This document shows, one piece after another, positions 7,899 to 17,208 of a stretch of 64,000 nt of DNA. The notes beneath the pieces were generated by a model. The model was given only the letters and a program-made list of their open reading frames with translations, had not been told where the DNA came from and did not search any database. The stretch comes from Rubripirellula amarantea (GTDB taxonomy: Bacteria; Planctomycetota; Planctomycetia; Pirellulales; Pirellulaceae). The position numbers and the translations under genes are program-made. The DNA lies in NCBI RefSeq assembly GCF_007859865.1, contig NZ_SJPI01000001.1, forward strand, positions 434,001 to 498,000, read 5' to 3'. Within the stretch, counting starts at the first letter, position 1, and each line of letters begins with the position of its first letter.

Positions 7899-8957
7899 TT
7901 AGCCGCGAACCGCTCGTGCAACGACCGCCAACGTTACCTCGCGTGCACCTGCCTCTTTCAACACCCCAGCCATCTCGTTGGCCGTTGCCCCGGTGGTCAG
8001 TACATCGTCCACCAACAGGATATGCCGGTCGGCGATTTTGGGAGGTCTAGGAAAAGCATAGCTGTTTCTGATGACAAAGGCACCGTCAACGTTTCTCTTT
8101 CTTTCATCGTCAGCCAGCCAAGCCTGCTTAGCAATTTTGCGAGTTATTCGAGTTCGTTCCAAGACGGGTTTGCCGATGATTTTGGCGACCACCTGAGCGA
8201 CCGTCTGGCTTCCGATGCCTCCGCGGGAAATCTGTCGGGTGAAATGAGAAGGCACGAAGCTCACTTCATCGGGCAAATGATCGCCCAACCGTTCCAACAC
8301 CGTTGCTCCCAATCGCGTCCCAATCGCATTGGCCAAGGGGGTGTTGTGCGCGTACTTGGATGCGACAACGGCATCGCAAACGGTGTTGCGGTAAATCCAA
8401 AGCGGAATAACACGGTCAAACGACTGAGATTGGCCGTGACAATGTCCACACCCAGGTTCGGCGAATTGGCCCTGTGTCGAAGCTTCGCTAGGTCGTTGAC
8501 TGACCTGCTCTGGCAGACGATCACCCTCCAAACGATCACCCTCCAAACGATCACCCTCCAAACGATCACCCTCCAAACAATCACCCTCGGATGTCGCGTG
8601 ATCACTATTGATCAATGGATGTTCACCAATGGAATCCGCATCCTCGCGAACGACTGAGCTATCCACCTTATCAGTCTCACGTTCCGCCAATCGCGGCATC
8701 GGCATCCCACAACGAATGCAGGCCCGCCGCATCACAGCTTGGGAATACGTCAAAGCGGGTTCACAGGAATCACAAAAATCTTGTCCGAGCCCAACAATTC
8801 CTGAGCAAAATGCACAGGAAGGCGGCAACACGAGGTCCATCGACCCGTGCGCGACCATGGCCGCAAATTTGCCCGGGAACCGCATCCAAGGCTGCAAAAC
8901 GCCGCTGATGCTGGCAAGGCGAGACGTAGGAGTCGACAGATTTTCCGACAGGTTCAT
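7899..8957 (-). CDS. comF: ComF family phosphoribosyltransferase with repeat insertion
   Basis: About 352 aa from the ATG at 8957, which has a purine-rich GGAAAA just upstream; an in-frame ATG at 8996 would add 13 residues. The N-terminus has zinc-ribbon cysteines (CAFC, CDSC, CIRC), then a long insertion, then CGHC. The C-terminal half is a type I phosphoribosyltransferase with the PRPP loop V-D-D-V-L-T-T-G-A-T. ComF proteins are linked to DNA uptake in competent bacteria; the exact reaction is unsettled. The insertion of roughly 85 residues between CIRC and CGHC includes five tandem E-G-D-R-L units, which is not usual for the family. Confidence 0.85.
   Translation of the reverse strand: MNLSENLSTPTSRLASISGVLQPWMRFPGKFAAMVAHGSMDLVLPPSCAFCSGIVGLGQDFCDSCEPALTYSQAVMRRACIRCGMPMPRLAERETDKVDSSVVREDADSIGEHPLINSDHATSEGDCLEGDRLEGDRLEGDRLEGDRLPEQVSQRPSEASTQGQFAEPGCGHCHGQSQSFDRVIPLWIYRNTVCDAVVASKYAHNTPLANAIGTRLGATVLERLGDHLPDEVSFVPSHFTRQISRGGIGSQTVAQVVAKIIGKPVLERTRITRKIAKQAWLADDERKRNVDGAFVIRNSYAFPRPPKIADRHILLVDDVLTTGATANEMAGVLKEAGAREVTLAVVARAVRG
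8514..8588 (-). repeat. 15-bp in-frame tandem repeat inside comF
   Basis: Five tandem 15-bp units encode E-G-D-C-L once and E-G-D-R-L four times. The last three or four copies are identical at DNA level, which suggests recent slippage expansion. As the unit is a multiple of three, copy-number changes keep the frame. Confidence 0.95.
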
Positions 8958-8996
8958 AACTTTTCCGTTTTTTCTGCGAACCTCACCCGGTCTCAT

Positions 8997-10078
8997 ACGT
9001 CTGTACCGTCGATATCCGATAGAGAAGTCCCCACAGTTGGGGATTTCTCGACACCGGAATCACCTACGAACCCAATTGCCAAATGGTTGGCAGGATTTGC
9101 CCGCTCAATTTGCGGTCGATAATTGCCTTGGTTTGGTATACTAACGTCATCGTAAGTGAGACCGACCATCGGTCAGCCTGAAATACCTAATTTCAGGTCA
9201 CCACTTATTTCTATTTCCTCTGCTTTGCAGCCGCGCTGAATTGCCAGTGCACTGGAGGCTTCCAATGCGTTTTGAACAACCGATCGCCGTCATCACACGC
9301 CGCATGGTCTTTGCCATGGTCCGTGAGATTAAAGCCATTTCGTTGCGCAACGACGTCAAGGGATTCCTTGGTGCCCATGGTCTTTATTCGACGCGGCATG
9401 CCATGTCGTGGGCCTATGGGCCCACGGGGTCAATCGCGAGAGGGTCCGTAACGCCAGGCAGTTGGTGCAATTCCAACGGCCAGCCGACGACAGCCATATC
9501 CCTGCTAGCCAGCGGATCCGGCCTACTCGGCGGTAAACCCAGCCTCTTTGGCTGGAGTAAACGGACCGATACGCGGCAGCATCAACACCTACTGATGCTG
9601 ACAAGTTGTCCGGCAAGCTCCGCGGAACCATCCTCCTCGCACACTCGTGCCAATCGGATGGTCGGCTAAACGCCAACCTCGAAGCTTTCCATTCAACTTT
9701 GCAAGACCTGGTCTTTGTCGGTGACACCCTCACCGATTTGGCACCACGGTTTCTGTGCTTTGTTTGATGACCCCGATGCTGTTTTGATGTTCCTGATTTA
9801 GTCCTGAAGCTCTTGCGACTACCTCGCCGCTGCTTCTCGACACGTGACCCTAACACGTTCGCGAACGATCACGCTCTTCAATCCAGCCTTCGACACGACT
9901 ACCACGGCTCTGAATCGCTCGCTTCGGCTCGGCGGTTAAGTGCCAATTCCAACGAGACAATCGCGTCAACGGCAAACTGGCCTCGCCGCGAACACTAGCC
10001 CAAGTCAACGAGCAACACCCTAACCGGCTTACGTGACACCAGGCATTTCGTTGGAATTTCATAGCGAAGGAATTGAAT
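8997..10078 (+). other. 1.1-kb gap with strong hairpins before the sigma factor gene
   Basis: No convincing protein gene was found. Perfect or near-perfect hairpins cluster in the middle: 9303-9307/9314-9318, 9407-9414/9419-9426 (8-bp stem, 4-base loop), 9539-9544/9550-9555 and 9577-9584/9593-9600. An open frame at 9265-9669 (135 codons) has a good GGAGG at 9254-9258, but its second half is low-complexity and coincides with the hairpins, so it may be chance. The region may be a long structured leader, or a separate RNA gene, ahead of the sigma factor. It does not match tmRNA, RNase P or SRP RNA signatures by eye. Confidence 0.4.
9265..9669 (+). CDS. Doubtful small open frame with good ribosome site
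   Basis: 135 codons from ATG 9265, preceded by GGAGG six bases upstream. The first 50 residues have a fairly normal composition (charged, with a hydrophobic stretch V-F-A-M-V). The rest is rich in Ser, Gly and Thr and overlaps three strong hairpins. No family is recognised. It is listed because of the ribosome site only; a structured RNA is an equally good explanation. Confidence 0.2.
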   Translation: MRFEQPIAVITRRMVFAMVREIKAISLRNDVKGFLGAHGLYSTRHAMSWAYGPTGSIARGSVTPGSWCNSNGQPTTAISLLASGSGLLGGKPSLFGWSKRTDTRQHQHLLMLTSCPASSAEPSSSHTRANRMVG

Positions 10079-10693
10079 ATGAATTTCACCGACAACACGA
10101 TCTTCAACAATACTGACTTCAAGAACCCTGAAAGCCTCTGCAACGAAGCGCGAACGGTTGCTGACTTGGTCCGCAGCGCTCAAGCTGGTGACCGAGACGC
10201 CTTCGGTTTGCTTTTCGAACGATACCGTGGTGCAATCGTGGCATTGGCAATGCGACGAGTTCGTAACGTGGATGAAGCCGAAGAGTTGGCTCAAGATGTA
10301 TTCATCCAAGCGATGCAAAAGATCGATCAGTTGCGAGTGCCCGAGGCCTTTGGTGGCTGGTTGCGACGAATCGTTCACCGCATGGCGATCAACCGAATGA
10401 CTCGTAGTCGAATTGCTCTGGCATGTGATCCAGATACGTTGCAAGCGAACTGCTTGTCGACGGAATCGCCAGAGGACTCGGCTCAAGATCGCGAGGAAGC
10501 GGCATCAGTTCGTGACCACATCGATCGACTTGGTTCGCTCGACCAGCAAACGCTGACGGCGTTCTACTTGCAAAGCAAAACGTTGATCGAAATGAGCAAT
10601 GAATTCGACGCGCCCGTGGGAACGATCAAACGTCGTTTGCACGTCGCTCGAAAGCGATTGGCAAAGGAAATGGAAGTCATGCAAGCCGTTTGA
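10079..10693 (+). CDS. ECF-type RNA polymerase sigma factor
   Basis: 204 aa. ATG 10079 is chosen over an in-frame TTG two codons earlier; a GAAGGA lies 7 bases upstream. Region 2 is visible in A-F-G-L-L-F-E-R-Y-R and D-E-A-E-E-L-A-Q-D-V-F-I-Q-A (core binding and -10 recognition). Region 4 is in L-D-Q-Q-T-L-T-A-F-Y and the helix-turn-helix A-P-V-G-T-I-K-R-R-L-H-V-A-R-K-R-L, which reads the -35 element. No anti-sigma factor with a recognisable zinc motif lies next to it, so control may act through the long leader or elsewhere. A strong terminator follows. Confidence 0.92.
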   Translation: MNFTDNTIFNNTDFKNPESLCNEARTVADLVRSAQAGDRDAFGLLFERYRGAIVALAMRRVRNVDEAEELAQDVFIQAMQKIDQLRVPEAFGGWLRRIVHRMAINRMTRSRIALACDPDTLQANCLSTESPEDSAQDREEAASVRDHIDRLGSLDQQTLTAFYLQSKTLIEMSNEFDAPVGTIKRRLHVARKRLAKEMEVMQAV

Positions 10694-10723
10694 GCCATCG
10701 GATTACACGAAGCGCCGCCTATT

Positions 10724-10758
10724 CCGCCTTGGGAGTCTTTCCCAAGGCGGTTCTTTTA
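10724..10758 (+). terminator. Rho-independent terminator after the sigma factor gene
   Basis: A perfect 10-bp GC-rich stem (10724-10733 with 10741-10750, loop AGTCTTT) is followed by a T-rich tail. It begins about 30 bases after the stop codon. Confidence 0.9.
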
Positions 10759-10937
10759 TTGGCGCGTCGCGCACTTTTAGCTAAGTGCCCGAGTTTATCG
10801 CCCCCACCGCGTTCTTCATGAAGTTTTCAAGAACTCGATCCGCAATCCGAACGCGTTGCTAGACAGATACTCTCTCGTGCGTTTCTCTTTGCATTGGTAG
10901 CCGATTGCCAACCTCGACTGATCCCTTCCTTCTCTCG

Positions 10938-11420
10938 ATGAGCCACACTTCGATGAACCTGAGCCTTTTGACTGACCTTTGCGGAATTCCGTTTTTAGTG
11001 ATTGTTTGCGTGCTTGGTCTGGGTTTGACAGCGGTGGCGTGTTACCTGACTTTCAAGGCAAAGCACATTCAACTGATAAGCTTTTTCTTGCCGTTGTGCT
11101 TGTTGCCATTCTTCGCTGGCATCGCGATCACGGCGATGGATGCTTTCACATCCGTAGGCATGCAACTTGATGGTCGATCAAGCTTTGTCATTGAACCGGG
11201 CTTGATGTTGCAAATGATGCTTGTGCCATTGCTAATATCGTCTATCGCTTCAATGATCCCGGCGATGATTGCGATGCTGGGGCGATTCAGTCTCGCTTGG
11301 CAAGACAGTGGAATCACGTTGTTTCCACCTGCACAGAAGCCCGAGAAATCGGGCGGTTACGAGTCAACGATGCAACAAGATGCAGATGACTACTTAGAAC
11401 GCTTAGTTCGACCTCGTTAG
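10938..11420 (+). CDS. Small unknown membrane protein
   Basis: 160 aa from ATG 10938; ATG 10953 is also possible, and neither has a clear ribosome site. Three hydrophobic spans are visible: F-L-V-I-V-C-V-L-G-L-G-L-T-A-V, then I-S-F-F-L-P-L-C-L-L-P-F-F-A-G-I, then M-M-L-V-P-L-L-I-S-S-I-A. A short soluble tail ends the protein. The pattern recalls MotA/TolQ-like proteins seen in planctomycetes, but no family motif is clear. It stands alone after the sigma factor terminator. Confidence 0.6.
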   Translation: MSHTSMNLSLLTDLCGIPFLVIVCVLGLGLTAVACYLTFKAKHIQLISFFLPLCLLPFFAGIAITAMDAFTSVGMQLDGRSSFVIEPGLMLQMMLVPLLISSIASMIPAMIAMLGRFSLAWQDSGITLFPPAQKPEKSGGYESTMQQDADDYLERLVRPR

Positions 11421-11451
11421 TCATCGATTCGAACTTCGACGATCCTGATAC

Positions 11452-11994
11452 CTATCCGAAGATCGCTCGATAGGTTTCAAGCTCGCTATCGCTTAATTCC
11501 GACGCCAACATGTCAAGCACTTGCGGTTCGTTCTGCTGCAACCTCATGTAGGTATTCCGAAGCTCTTCTTCGGTCTCGGGGATTTGTTCGTCCATGCCCA
11601 ACGTCTTCAACAGCACGATCCGCTTGACTAGTGCGAGAATAAGGTAGTGGTCGCCAATGCCAGGTTGGTTGACGAGAATTTCGACCGCGCTATTCGCGTC
11701 GCTGTAGCGTTCCTTGTTCTCCAACATAGTTGCCAGCGCCAGTGTCGCTTGAGCATGGGCATACATTTCTTCCTGCGACATACCCTCCGCAGCGAGTTTC
11801 AATCGACGCAGACGTTTTTCCAACTCGCCTTCGACCACCTCTTCGGGTTCCGACTCCAACAGTTCCTCAAGTGATTGCTCTTCCTCAACCGGCGCAGCTT
11901 TAGGTCGATACTTTCGGCGTTCTAGAACGGTTGCAATCGGGATTGCGGACAGCACGCACACCAGGAAGGCGACCCAGCCGAGAAAATAGATCAT
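11452..11994 (-). CDS. Membrane-anchored protein with acidic helical domain, unknown
   Basis: 180 aa. One N-terminal membrane span (W-V-A-F-L-V-C-V-L-S-A-I-P-I-A) is followed by basic residues and a very acidic stretch rich in Glu (residues about 35-58). The rest is predicted helical, with a TPR-like segment (A-T-L-A-L-A-T-M-L-E-N-K-E-R-Y-S-D-A). No enzyme motif was seen. It faces the previous gene tail to tail. It may be a small scaffold on the cytoplasmic or periplasmic membrane face; no function is proposed. Confidence 0.65.
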   Translation of the reverse strand: MIYFLGWVAFLVCVLSAIPIATVLERRKYRPKAAPVEEEQSLEELLESEPEEVVEGELEKRLRRLKLAAEGMSQEEMYAHAQATLALATMLENKERYSDANSAVEILVNQPGIGDHYLILALVKRIVLLKTLGMDEQIPETEEELRNTYMRLQQNEPQVLDMLASELSDSELETYRAIFG

Positions 11995-12438
11995 GTCAGC
12001 GATTCAATGAGGGAGGGAAACATCCGATTTTGGTCCCGCATAGCAACGCGGGATCCGTGAATTGTCTAGTTGGCAAGAATAGTCCATGAACCATCCCTAG
12101 ACAAATTCTGAGACCAGAATCCAGACTTTGTCCGGTAATGCGGGTCGTAGGGACCGTCTTTAAGACGTGACAGCCGCGATGCCCCGCTCACTCGATAGAC
12201 TGGCCGTCCGCTGGACACCCCGCCAACGAATCCGTTCATTGCCAGACAAGGCCCGGACAGGCCCCGACTAGGCCTAAGTAAGCTCCAGTTAGACCCCGAC
12301 TAAGCCTAAAGAGCCGTAGTCATAACGCCCCCTAGGAGATACTCAAGCAAATGTCTGCAGGTGCTGCCCTTGGTGGACAGCACGTGCAGCAGATCACATT
12401 CAAGAAAGACCAGCCGACGTTGTTTTGCCAGGATATCG
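11995..12438. other. 444-bp gap with several inverted repeats
   Basis: No gene is seen. It holds TTGTCTAG/CTAGACAA arms near 12062-12103, an ATTCTG-AGAC-CAGAAT hairpin near 12115-12130, and a 12-bp stem with one mismatch at 12355-12389. The last may end transcription of the large minus-strand gene that stops at 12439, but it lacks a T tail. The stretch 12260-12310 has loosely repeated CCCGACTA(A/G)GCCTAA. Confidence 0.4.
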
Positions 12439-15400
12439 CTACTTCGCCGAAGCATTAGTGTCGTTGATGTGCTTCAGATATGACATCAACTCAAACACTT
12501 CATCCTTCGTGAACTGATCCATCAATGCCTTGGGCATCATCGAAATGGTTGATACCTGCATCACGTCGATATCATCCTTGGCAATCACGGTCGGTGCCGA
12601 TGCTTCGGCTCCCATGATTAGCTCGACTGTGTCGTCATCTTCCGCGACGACAACACCGGCCAACGACTTGCCATCGAAGGTCAATATTTTTCGCATTGCG
12701 TACTTTTCATCAACGGTGTGAGAAGGATCGAGAATCGATCGCAGCACTGCCGCGTGGTCTCCTTTGACGCGAGCGTACAAGTCCGTCAAGTCGGGTCCAA
12801 CAACGCCACCGACTCCTTCTGCCTTGTGGCATCCGGCACAGGAAGCTTCGACGAAAATACGACTGCCAATTTCGGCAGACCTCCCTTTAAGACCTTCTTC
12901 GATGTTATCGAAATCGCTCATGGACCAATTGGCAATAAACGTACGATTGCTGCCGATGGGATTTGCCGGTTTGACAGGATCACGCAGAAAAGCATCCAGA
13001 TCATCGACCACCACCATGACGCCATACATTCGGTACCAGTGTTGAGGGAATGTGCAAACGTACGGGTATTCCCCTGGTGTGTCAGGAGCTTTGAAGGTCA
13101 ATCGCGTTTCGCGATTCGCGTCGACCATGCCGGTTGCCTGAATAACAAGGTCCGACTTGGGCACGTAGGGTAAATTTTTCCAACCGCCGTTTGGTCCCGC
13201 TTGCAATCCCAACCCCGCGACTTCCTTCAATGCGCCGGGCTGGGTAATGACCAAGTTGTGAGGCATCAAATCGTGGTTCTCTAGAACAATCTGTACCGGC
13301 CGGCCAGCTTGAACGGCGAAGTACTCCAGATCGTATCTCATTTCTTCTTCGACGGTCTTGATACGAATCAAACGCACCGTGATCTCTCGCAAGCGCTCGC
13401 GAGCGGACTTGGCCAGATCCGCTGGCACCGCCCCCATCAAACGATCTGCCAATTGCATCGCTGCGGTAAATTCACGAGTCGTACGTTTCGCGGGCGGTGT
13501 TTTTTCAGCTCCGACTACCAACTCTTCCAACAACGCCTTGCCCGTCGCTTCGTCCGCCGAACCACGCGGTAACTTCAAAAGCGTATCGATGGCAATGTTG
13601 TGAAAACCAGGATCACCGACCAACGGTGCAACAAGCGAAAACGATTCTTGGCTGTTTTCGCTGATTGAACCGATCGCTTTCAGAGCCGCTCGGCGAACAC
13701 TCGGAGGACTCTGGGATGCAATAACGGGGGCTACCCGGTGCCTCAACGCATTGCGTTGTTCAACCTTTGGCAACATCGAGATTGACACGAAATAATCTAT
13801 GGTTGCAGCTTTATTCTTCGATGCCAGATCAAATACTTTCGATTCGTCACCCGCCAAGATACAAGCAGCAATCGCTGCAGAACGCTGAATTCCGCTTGTC
13901 GATTGAACTCTCGATTTGATTTCTCCCAGTTGCGATTTCAATTCACGTGGTTCGACCTCAAACAAGCGACTAGCCAACTTGTTGGCCGCCGCCATTTCAG
14001 CAGCCGACTTGGAATCCAAACGCCCAATGGCATCCAGCAAGACTGAAACCGGACTCGAACCGGTCAGTTTTGCGAGCGACATCACAGCTTCCTCCCGTTG
14101 CTGAGGCGTGATCGCGGAACGCTTAAGAATTTCTGTGTACAAAGGAATCGAGTTAGGGTCGCTAGAATCTCGCTTCGACGCTAACAATGCGTGGTCACTT
14201 AAGCGATTGACTTGGTACGCAACCGCTTCAAGGCTAACATCGGAATACAACCGCAAACCATCAGGACTGATTTGTTCGTAGCGACGCATCGCTTCGTCGA
14301 GCGTGTATTGCAAGAACTTATCCATGTCGTGGTCAAGCACCGCGAGAGCAAGTCGAATGACTTCGTCGCCCTGCATGTAACTAAGCGCACGAACCGCTTC
14401 GAGTCGCACGCGAGGATGCTCATCGTGAATGCACAACTCAAGTTTTGACAAAGGATCAACGACGTCATCTAGCCAGAACGACAGGACTCGGGTGGCGGCG
14501 GCGCGTGCTCTGTGATCGGGGGATTGGAGCATCCGATCGAGCATCGACTCGTCAATGACATGGTGAGTCTGCAACATCCAAAGCCCTTCCATCAGATGAT
14601 GCTGGTACTCTGGATCATCCGAAGGCAGATCGTCGACCCAAGTCTTGATGGCCGCTGCCACTTCGTTTGAGTCCCGAGATGCCAATTCACGACGGGCGCG
14701 ATACCTGGTGCGATCTTCGGGTGACTTCAACAAGTCCAACAAATCGAAAATCGGTTGTCCCGCGATTCGAGGAGGATCCAGCAACGGACGAGTCTTATGT
14801 TTGATTCGCCAAATTCGACCGTGACTGTGGTCGCGACTGGGGTCTCGCAGATTGTGCTGCAGGTGGCCGATCAACGCATTGTGCCAATCGACTATGTAGA
14901 GCGAGCCATCGGGAGCGATTTGAACGTCGACGGGCCGGAAGTTGCCATCACGACAAAGCAGCAAAGGAGCAACCTCTTTGCCTTGGAAGCTCGAACCATC
15001 CTCTCGCACTTCATGATTAAGCACGCCTCGGTCACCGATCACATTGGTCACCAAAAAGTTGCCTTGCATGTCATCGGGGAAATGACGACTCGAAATCATC
15101 GCGCACCCTGACAACGGCCGAATTCGCATCGGATAGAAGGTGGGGAATTGGTAAGAGGGGTCACCACCGGCAATGGACGCAATGCGACGGTGCTGGCTGC
15201 CACCTGGATGCTTTAACGGATGATCAATGCGGCCGGAAATCGGAGCTGCAAAGTACGATCGTCCTGGGGAAGCATCGCCGATAAAGTTTTGCCCCCAACG
15301 ATCGAACACATGTCCCCAGGGATTTGCGAAGGCAAAGTTGCTGAAAACATCTAAGTTCTCGTTCTTGGGGTGATACCGCCAAACGCCGGCTTCGCTGAGT

Positions 15401-16965
15401 CTTCGAAGGCCATAAGGTGTCTCGACCTGAGAAAACTTGAACGTGCCTTCTTGGAAGTACAAATTCCCACCCGGCCCCCATTCAAACGCCGAGATTCCGT
15501 GGTGCGAATCAGCAGTGTCAAATCCAAACAACTTTCGGGTTCGAACATCGGCAACATCGTCGCCGTCCGTATCGGTCAACAGCAAAATATCAGGTTGTTC
15601 AGCGACCCAAACGCCATCGGCAGTGACCTCGAATCCCGTCGGCTGATGAAGTTCGCCAGCGAAAACCTTCACTTCGTCGGTTTTCCCGTCCTGGTCGACG
15701 TCTTTCAAAATCAGAATCTTGTCGTCCAGCTTTGTCTTGGGTTTCCAGTGAGGATACGACGGCATCGTGGCCACCATCAAACGCCCCTGGTTGTCAAAAT
15801 TCAGTGCCACGGGATTGGCGAGTTCGGGAAACTCTTCTTCGGATGCGACCAATTGAATTTCGAAGTCCTCGTGGACGTCAAAGAGTTCCTGCTGTTCCAG
15901 GGCGGTTAAGTATTCCAAGGAACCGAGCTTGCCGCGTTTGGCGTTCTCGTCGTTCGCGCCACCCACATTCGTGGTCGGGTTCAAGAAGGGCAGGGTGTTG
16001 GAATCGTCGATGGAATCATCAACCGACTGGCCACTCGCCAACGCCCAGACACGCTGGTCACGGTTCGCGGTCATCTGGTCGAGGATCGCTCGTTCGCGTT
16101 CCATCACGTCCGTGTTGTTGTATGTCCCCGAACCATCCGTGCCCGCTTTTCCACGGCCGCCGTATATCGAAAAGCCATTCACCGCGCGATAACGATGCCA
16201 CCAGTGGAAATTCTTATCGTCAACGGCGGCCTTCAACTCGGCACTGACTGGCGTTACCGATGCCGGACCAAATAACGCATCGTTCAAGATCTTTGCGAAC
16301 GCTGCGTAGCCAACTTCGTTCAAGTGACAACCATTCAACGTCAAACGTTCTGGCGTATCAGCGAACAACTCTAACGTGGGCGAATAAACATCAGCCACGA
16401 CTACGCCGGTATCCGCGGCGACCTGAATGATCGCGTCGCGGTACAGCTTAATATTCTCGTTTCGAGCGTCTGCGTCGGGCAATTTCGGATCACCGGTATC
16501 TTCAAAGGCGATCGGAGTTACCAAGGCAATCCGTGGTGCACCGCGGCCGTAATCCTTTGCTTTCGTTTCGTTCACCAAACGAGTTAAATCTTCAGTGAAG
16601 TCGGCTACCCCAGCAGCCCCATCGAATGATTCATTGAATCCGAAAAAATACAAAATCGCAGACGCGGCACTGTGACGCAGGTGTTGGTCAGGTTCGCCAA
16701 AATTTTCGGAGCGAATTCGCTCGAAGGGTTCGTCGCCTGGGAAACAAAGATTTCGCACGACGAGCTCGTGGCTTGGAAACCGAAGATGCAACTGCGATTC
16801 CCACTCGTTGTGGTGCTGCAACCGTTCGCCCAGAGCGTTTCCCACCAGACAAAGATGATCGCCTTCCTGGATCTGCCACGTTTCGGCGGATTCGACCTGG
16901 TGATGAACTGAGAAAACTAAGAGCAGCAGACTCAACAAAAAGGGAAGCGGCAACGACAATCGCAT
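12439..16965 (-). CDS. SGNH / PVC-dehydrogenase / HEAT / azurin-like / cytochrome c fusion protein
   Basis: Exported protein of 1508 aa with a clear signal peptide. In order: an SGNH hydrolase-like domain (residues about 30-230, with G-N-A-L-G-E-R near the start and N-G-C-H-L-N-E as the His block); a PVC-type six-bladed dehydrogenase-like propeller (about 370-740); HEAT-like repeats (about 770-1150); a cupredoxin with azurin spacing (His1236, Cys1304, His1309, Met1313); and a haem c domain (C1376-A-G-C-H1380). The C-terminal haem-binding region is the planctomycete/verrucomicrobial CxxCH type. A periplasmic oxidation with electron flow through copper and haem is a reasonable inference; the substrate is unknown. 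Confidence 0.88.
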   Translation of the reverse strand: MRLSLPLPFLLSLLLLVFSVHHQVESAETWQIQEGDHLCLVGNALGERLQHHNEWESQLHLRFPSHELVVRNLCFPGDEPFERIRSENFGEPDQHLRHSAASAILYFFGFNESFDGAAGVADFTEDLTRLVNETKAKDYGRGAPRIALVTPIAFEDTGDPKLPDADARNENIKLYRDAIIQVAADTGVVVADVYSPTLELFADTPERLTLNGCHLNEVGYAAFAKILNDALFGPASVTPVSAELKAAVDDKNFHWWHRYRAVNGFSIYGGRGKAGTDGSGTYNNTDVMERERAILDQMTANRDQRVWALASGQSVDDSIDDSNTLPFLNPTTNVGGANDENAKRGKLGSLEYLTALEQQELFDVHEDFEIQLVASEEEFPELANPVALNFDNQGRLMVATMPSYPHWKPKTKLDDKILILKDVDQDGKTDEVKVFAGELHQPTGFEVTADGVWVAEQPDILLLTDTDGDDVADVRTRKLFGFDTADSHHGISAFEWGPGGNLYFQEGTFKFSQVETPYGLRRLSEAGVWRYHPKNENLDVFSNFAFANPWGHVFDRWGQNFIGDASPGRSYFAAPISGRIDHPLKHPGGSQHRRIASIAGGDPSYQFPTFYPMRIRPLSGCAMISSRHFPDDMQGNFLVTNVIGDRGVLNHEVREDGSSFQGKEVAPLLLCRDGNFRPVDVQIAPDGSLYIVDWHNALIGHLQHNLRDPSRDHSHGRIWRIKHKTRPLLDPPRIAGQPIFDLLDLLKSPEDRTRYRARRELASRDSNEVAAAIKTWVDDLPSDDPEYQHHLMEGLWMLQTHHVIDESMLDRMLQSPDHRARAAATRVLSFWLDDVVDPLSKLELCIHDEHPRVRLEAVRALSYMQGDEVIRLALAVLDHDMDKFLQYTLDEAMRRYEQISPDGLRLYSDVSLEAVAYQVNRLSDHALLASKRDSSDPNSIPLYTEILKRSAITPQQREEAVMSLAKLTGSSPVSVLLDAIGRLDSKSAAEMAAANKLASRLFEVEPRELKSQLGEIKSRVQSTSGIQRSAAIAACILAGDESKVFDLASKNKAATIDYFVSISMLPKVEQRNALRHRVAPVIASQSPPSVRRAALKAIGSISENSQESFSLVAPLVGDPGFHNIAIDTLLKLPRGSADEATGKALLEELVVGAEKTPPAKRTTREFTAAMQLADRLMGAVPADLAKSARERLREITVRLIRIKTVEEEMRYDLEYFAVQAGRPVQIVLENHDLMPHNLVITQPGALKEVAGLGLQAGPNGGWKNLPYVPKSDLVIQATGMVDANRETRLTFKAPDTPGEYPYVCTFPQHWYRMYGVMVVVDDLDAFLRDPVKPANPIGSNRTFIANWSMSDFDNIEEGLKGRSAEIGSRIFVEASCAGCHKAEGVGGVVGPDLTDLYARVKGDHAAVLRSILDPSHTVDEKYAMRKILTFDGKSLAGVVVAEDDDTVELIMGAEASAPTVIAKDDIDVMQVSTISMMPKALMDQFTKDEVFELMSYLKHINDTNASAK

Positions 16966-17208
16966 GGGGTAGGACTACCTGGGGTTGGGGGTTCAGTGGT
17001 TAAGAATCGCACCGAGGTGGGAGAGGCTATCAGTCTAGTCTAAAAGAGCCGTCTCGATTGCCGTGGGCGACCGATCGCTGGCGATCTCAAGTCAACCCGT
17101 TGTCGCTGATTCTAACTTTCTAGTTACAATAGTGGCTGTTACGGCCCCGCCGACTACCCGCCCGCCCAAAGGCCTCTCTGCCTTTTCTCGATAGCACCGA
17201 ATCTTCCC

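Noticed and set aside
9200-9700. tmRNA, RNase P RNA or SRP RNA in the structured gap
   Set aside because: No conserved core motif of these RNAs was found on either strand by eye.
9356-9856. A 166-codon minus-strand frame in the sigma factor leader
   Set aside because: Extremely rich in Arg, Ser and Trp, no motif; it is the complement of the hairpin region.
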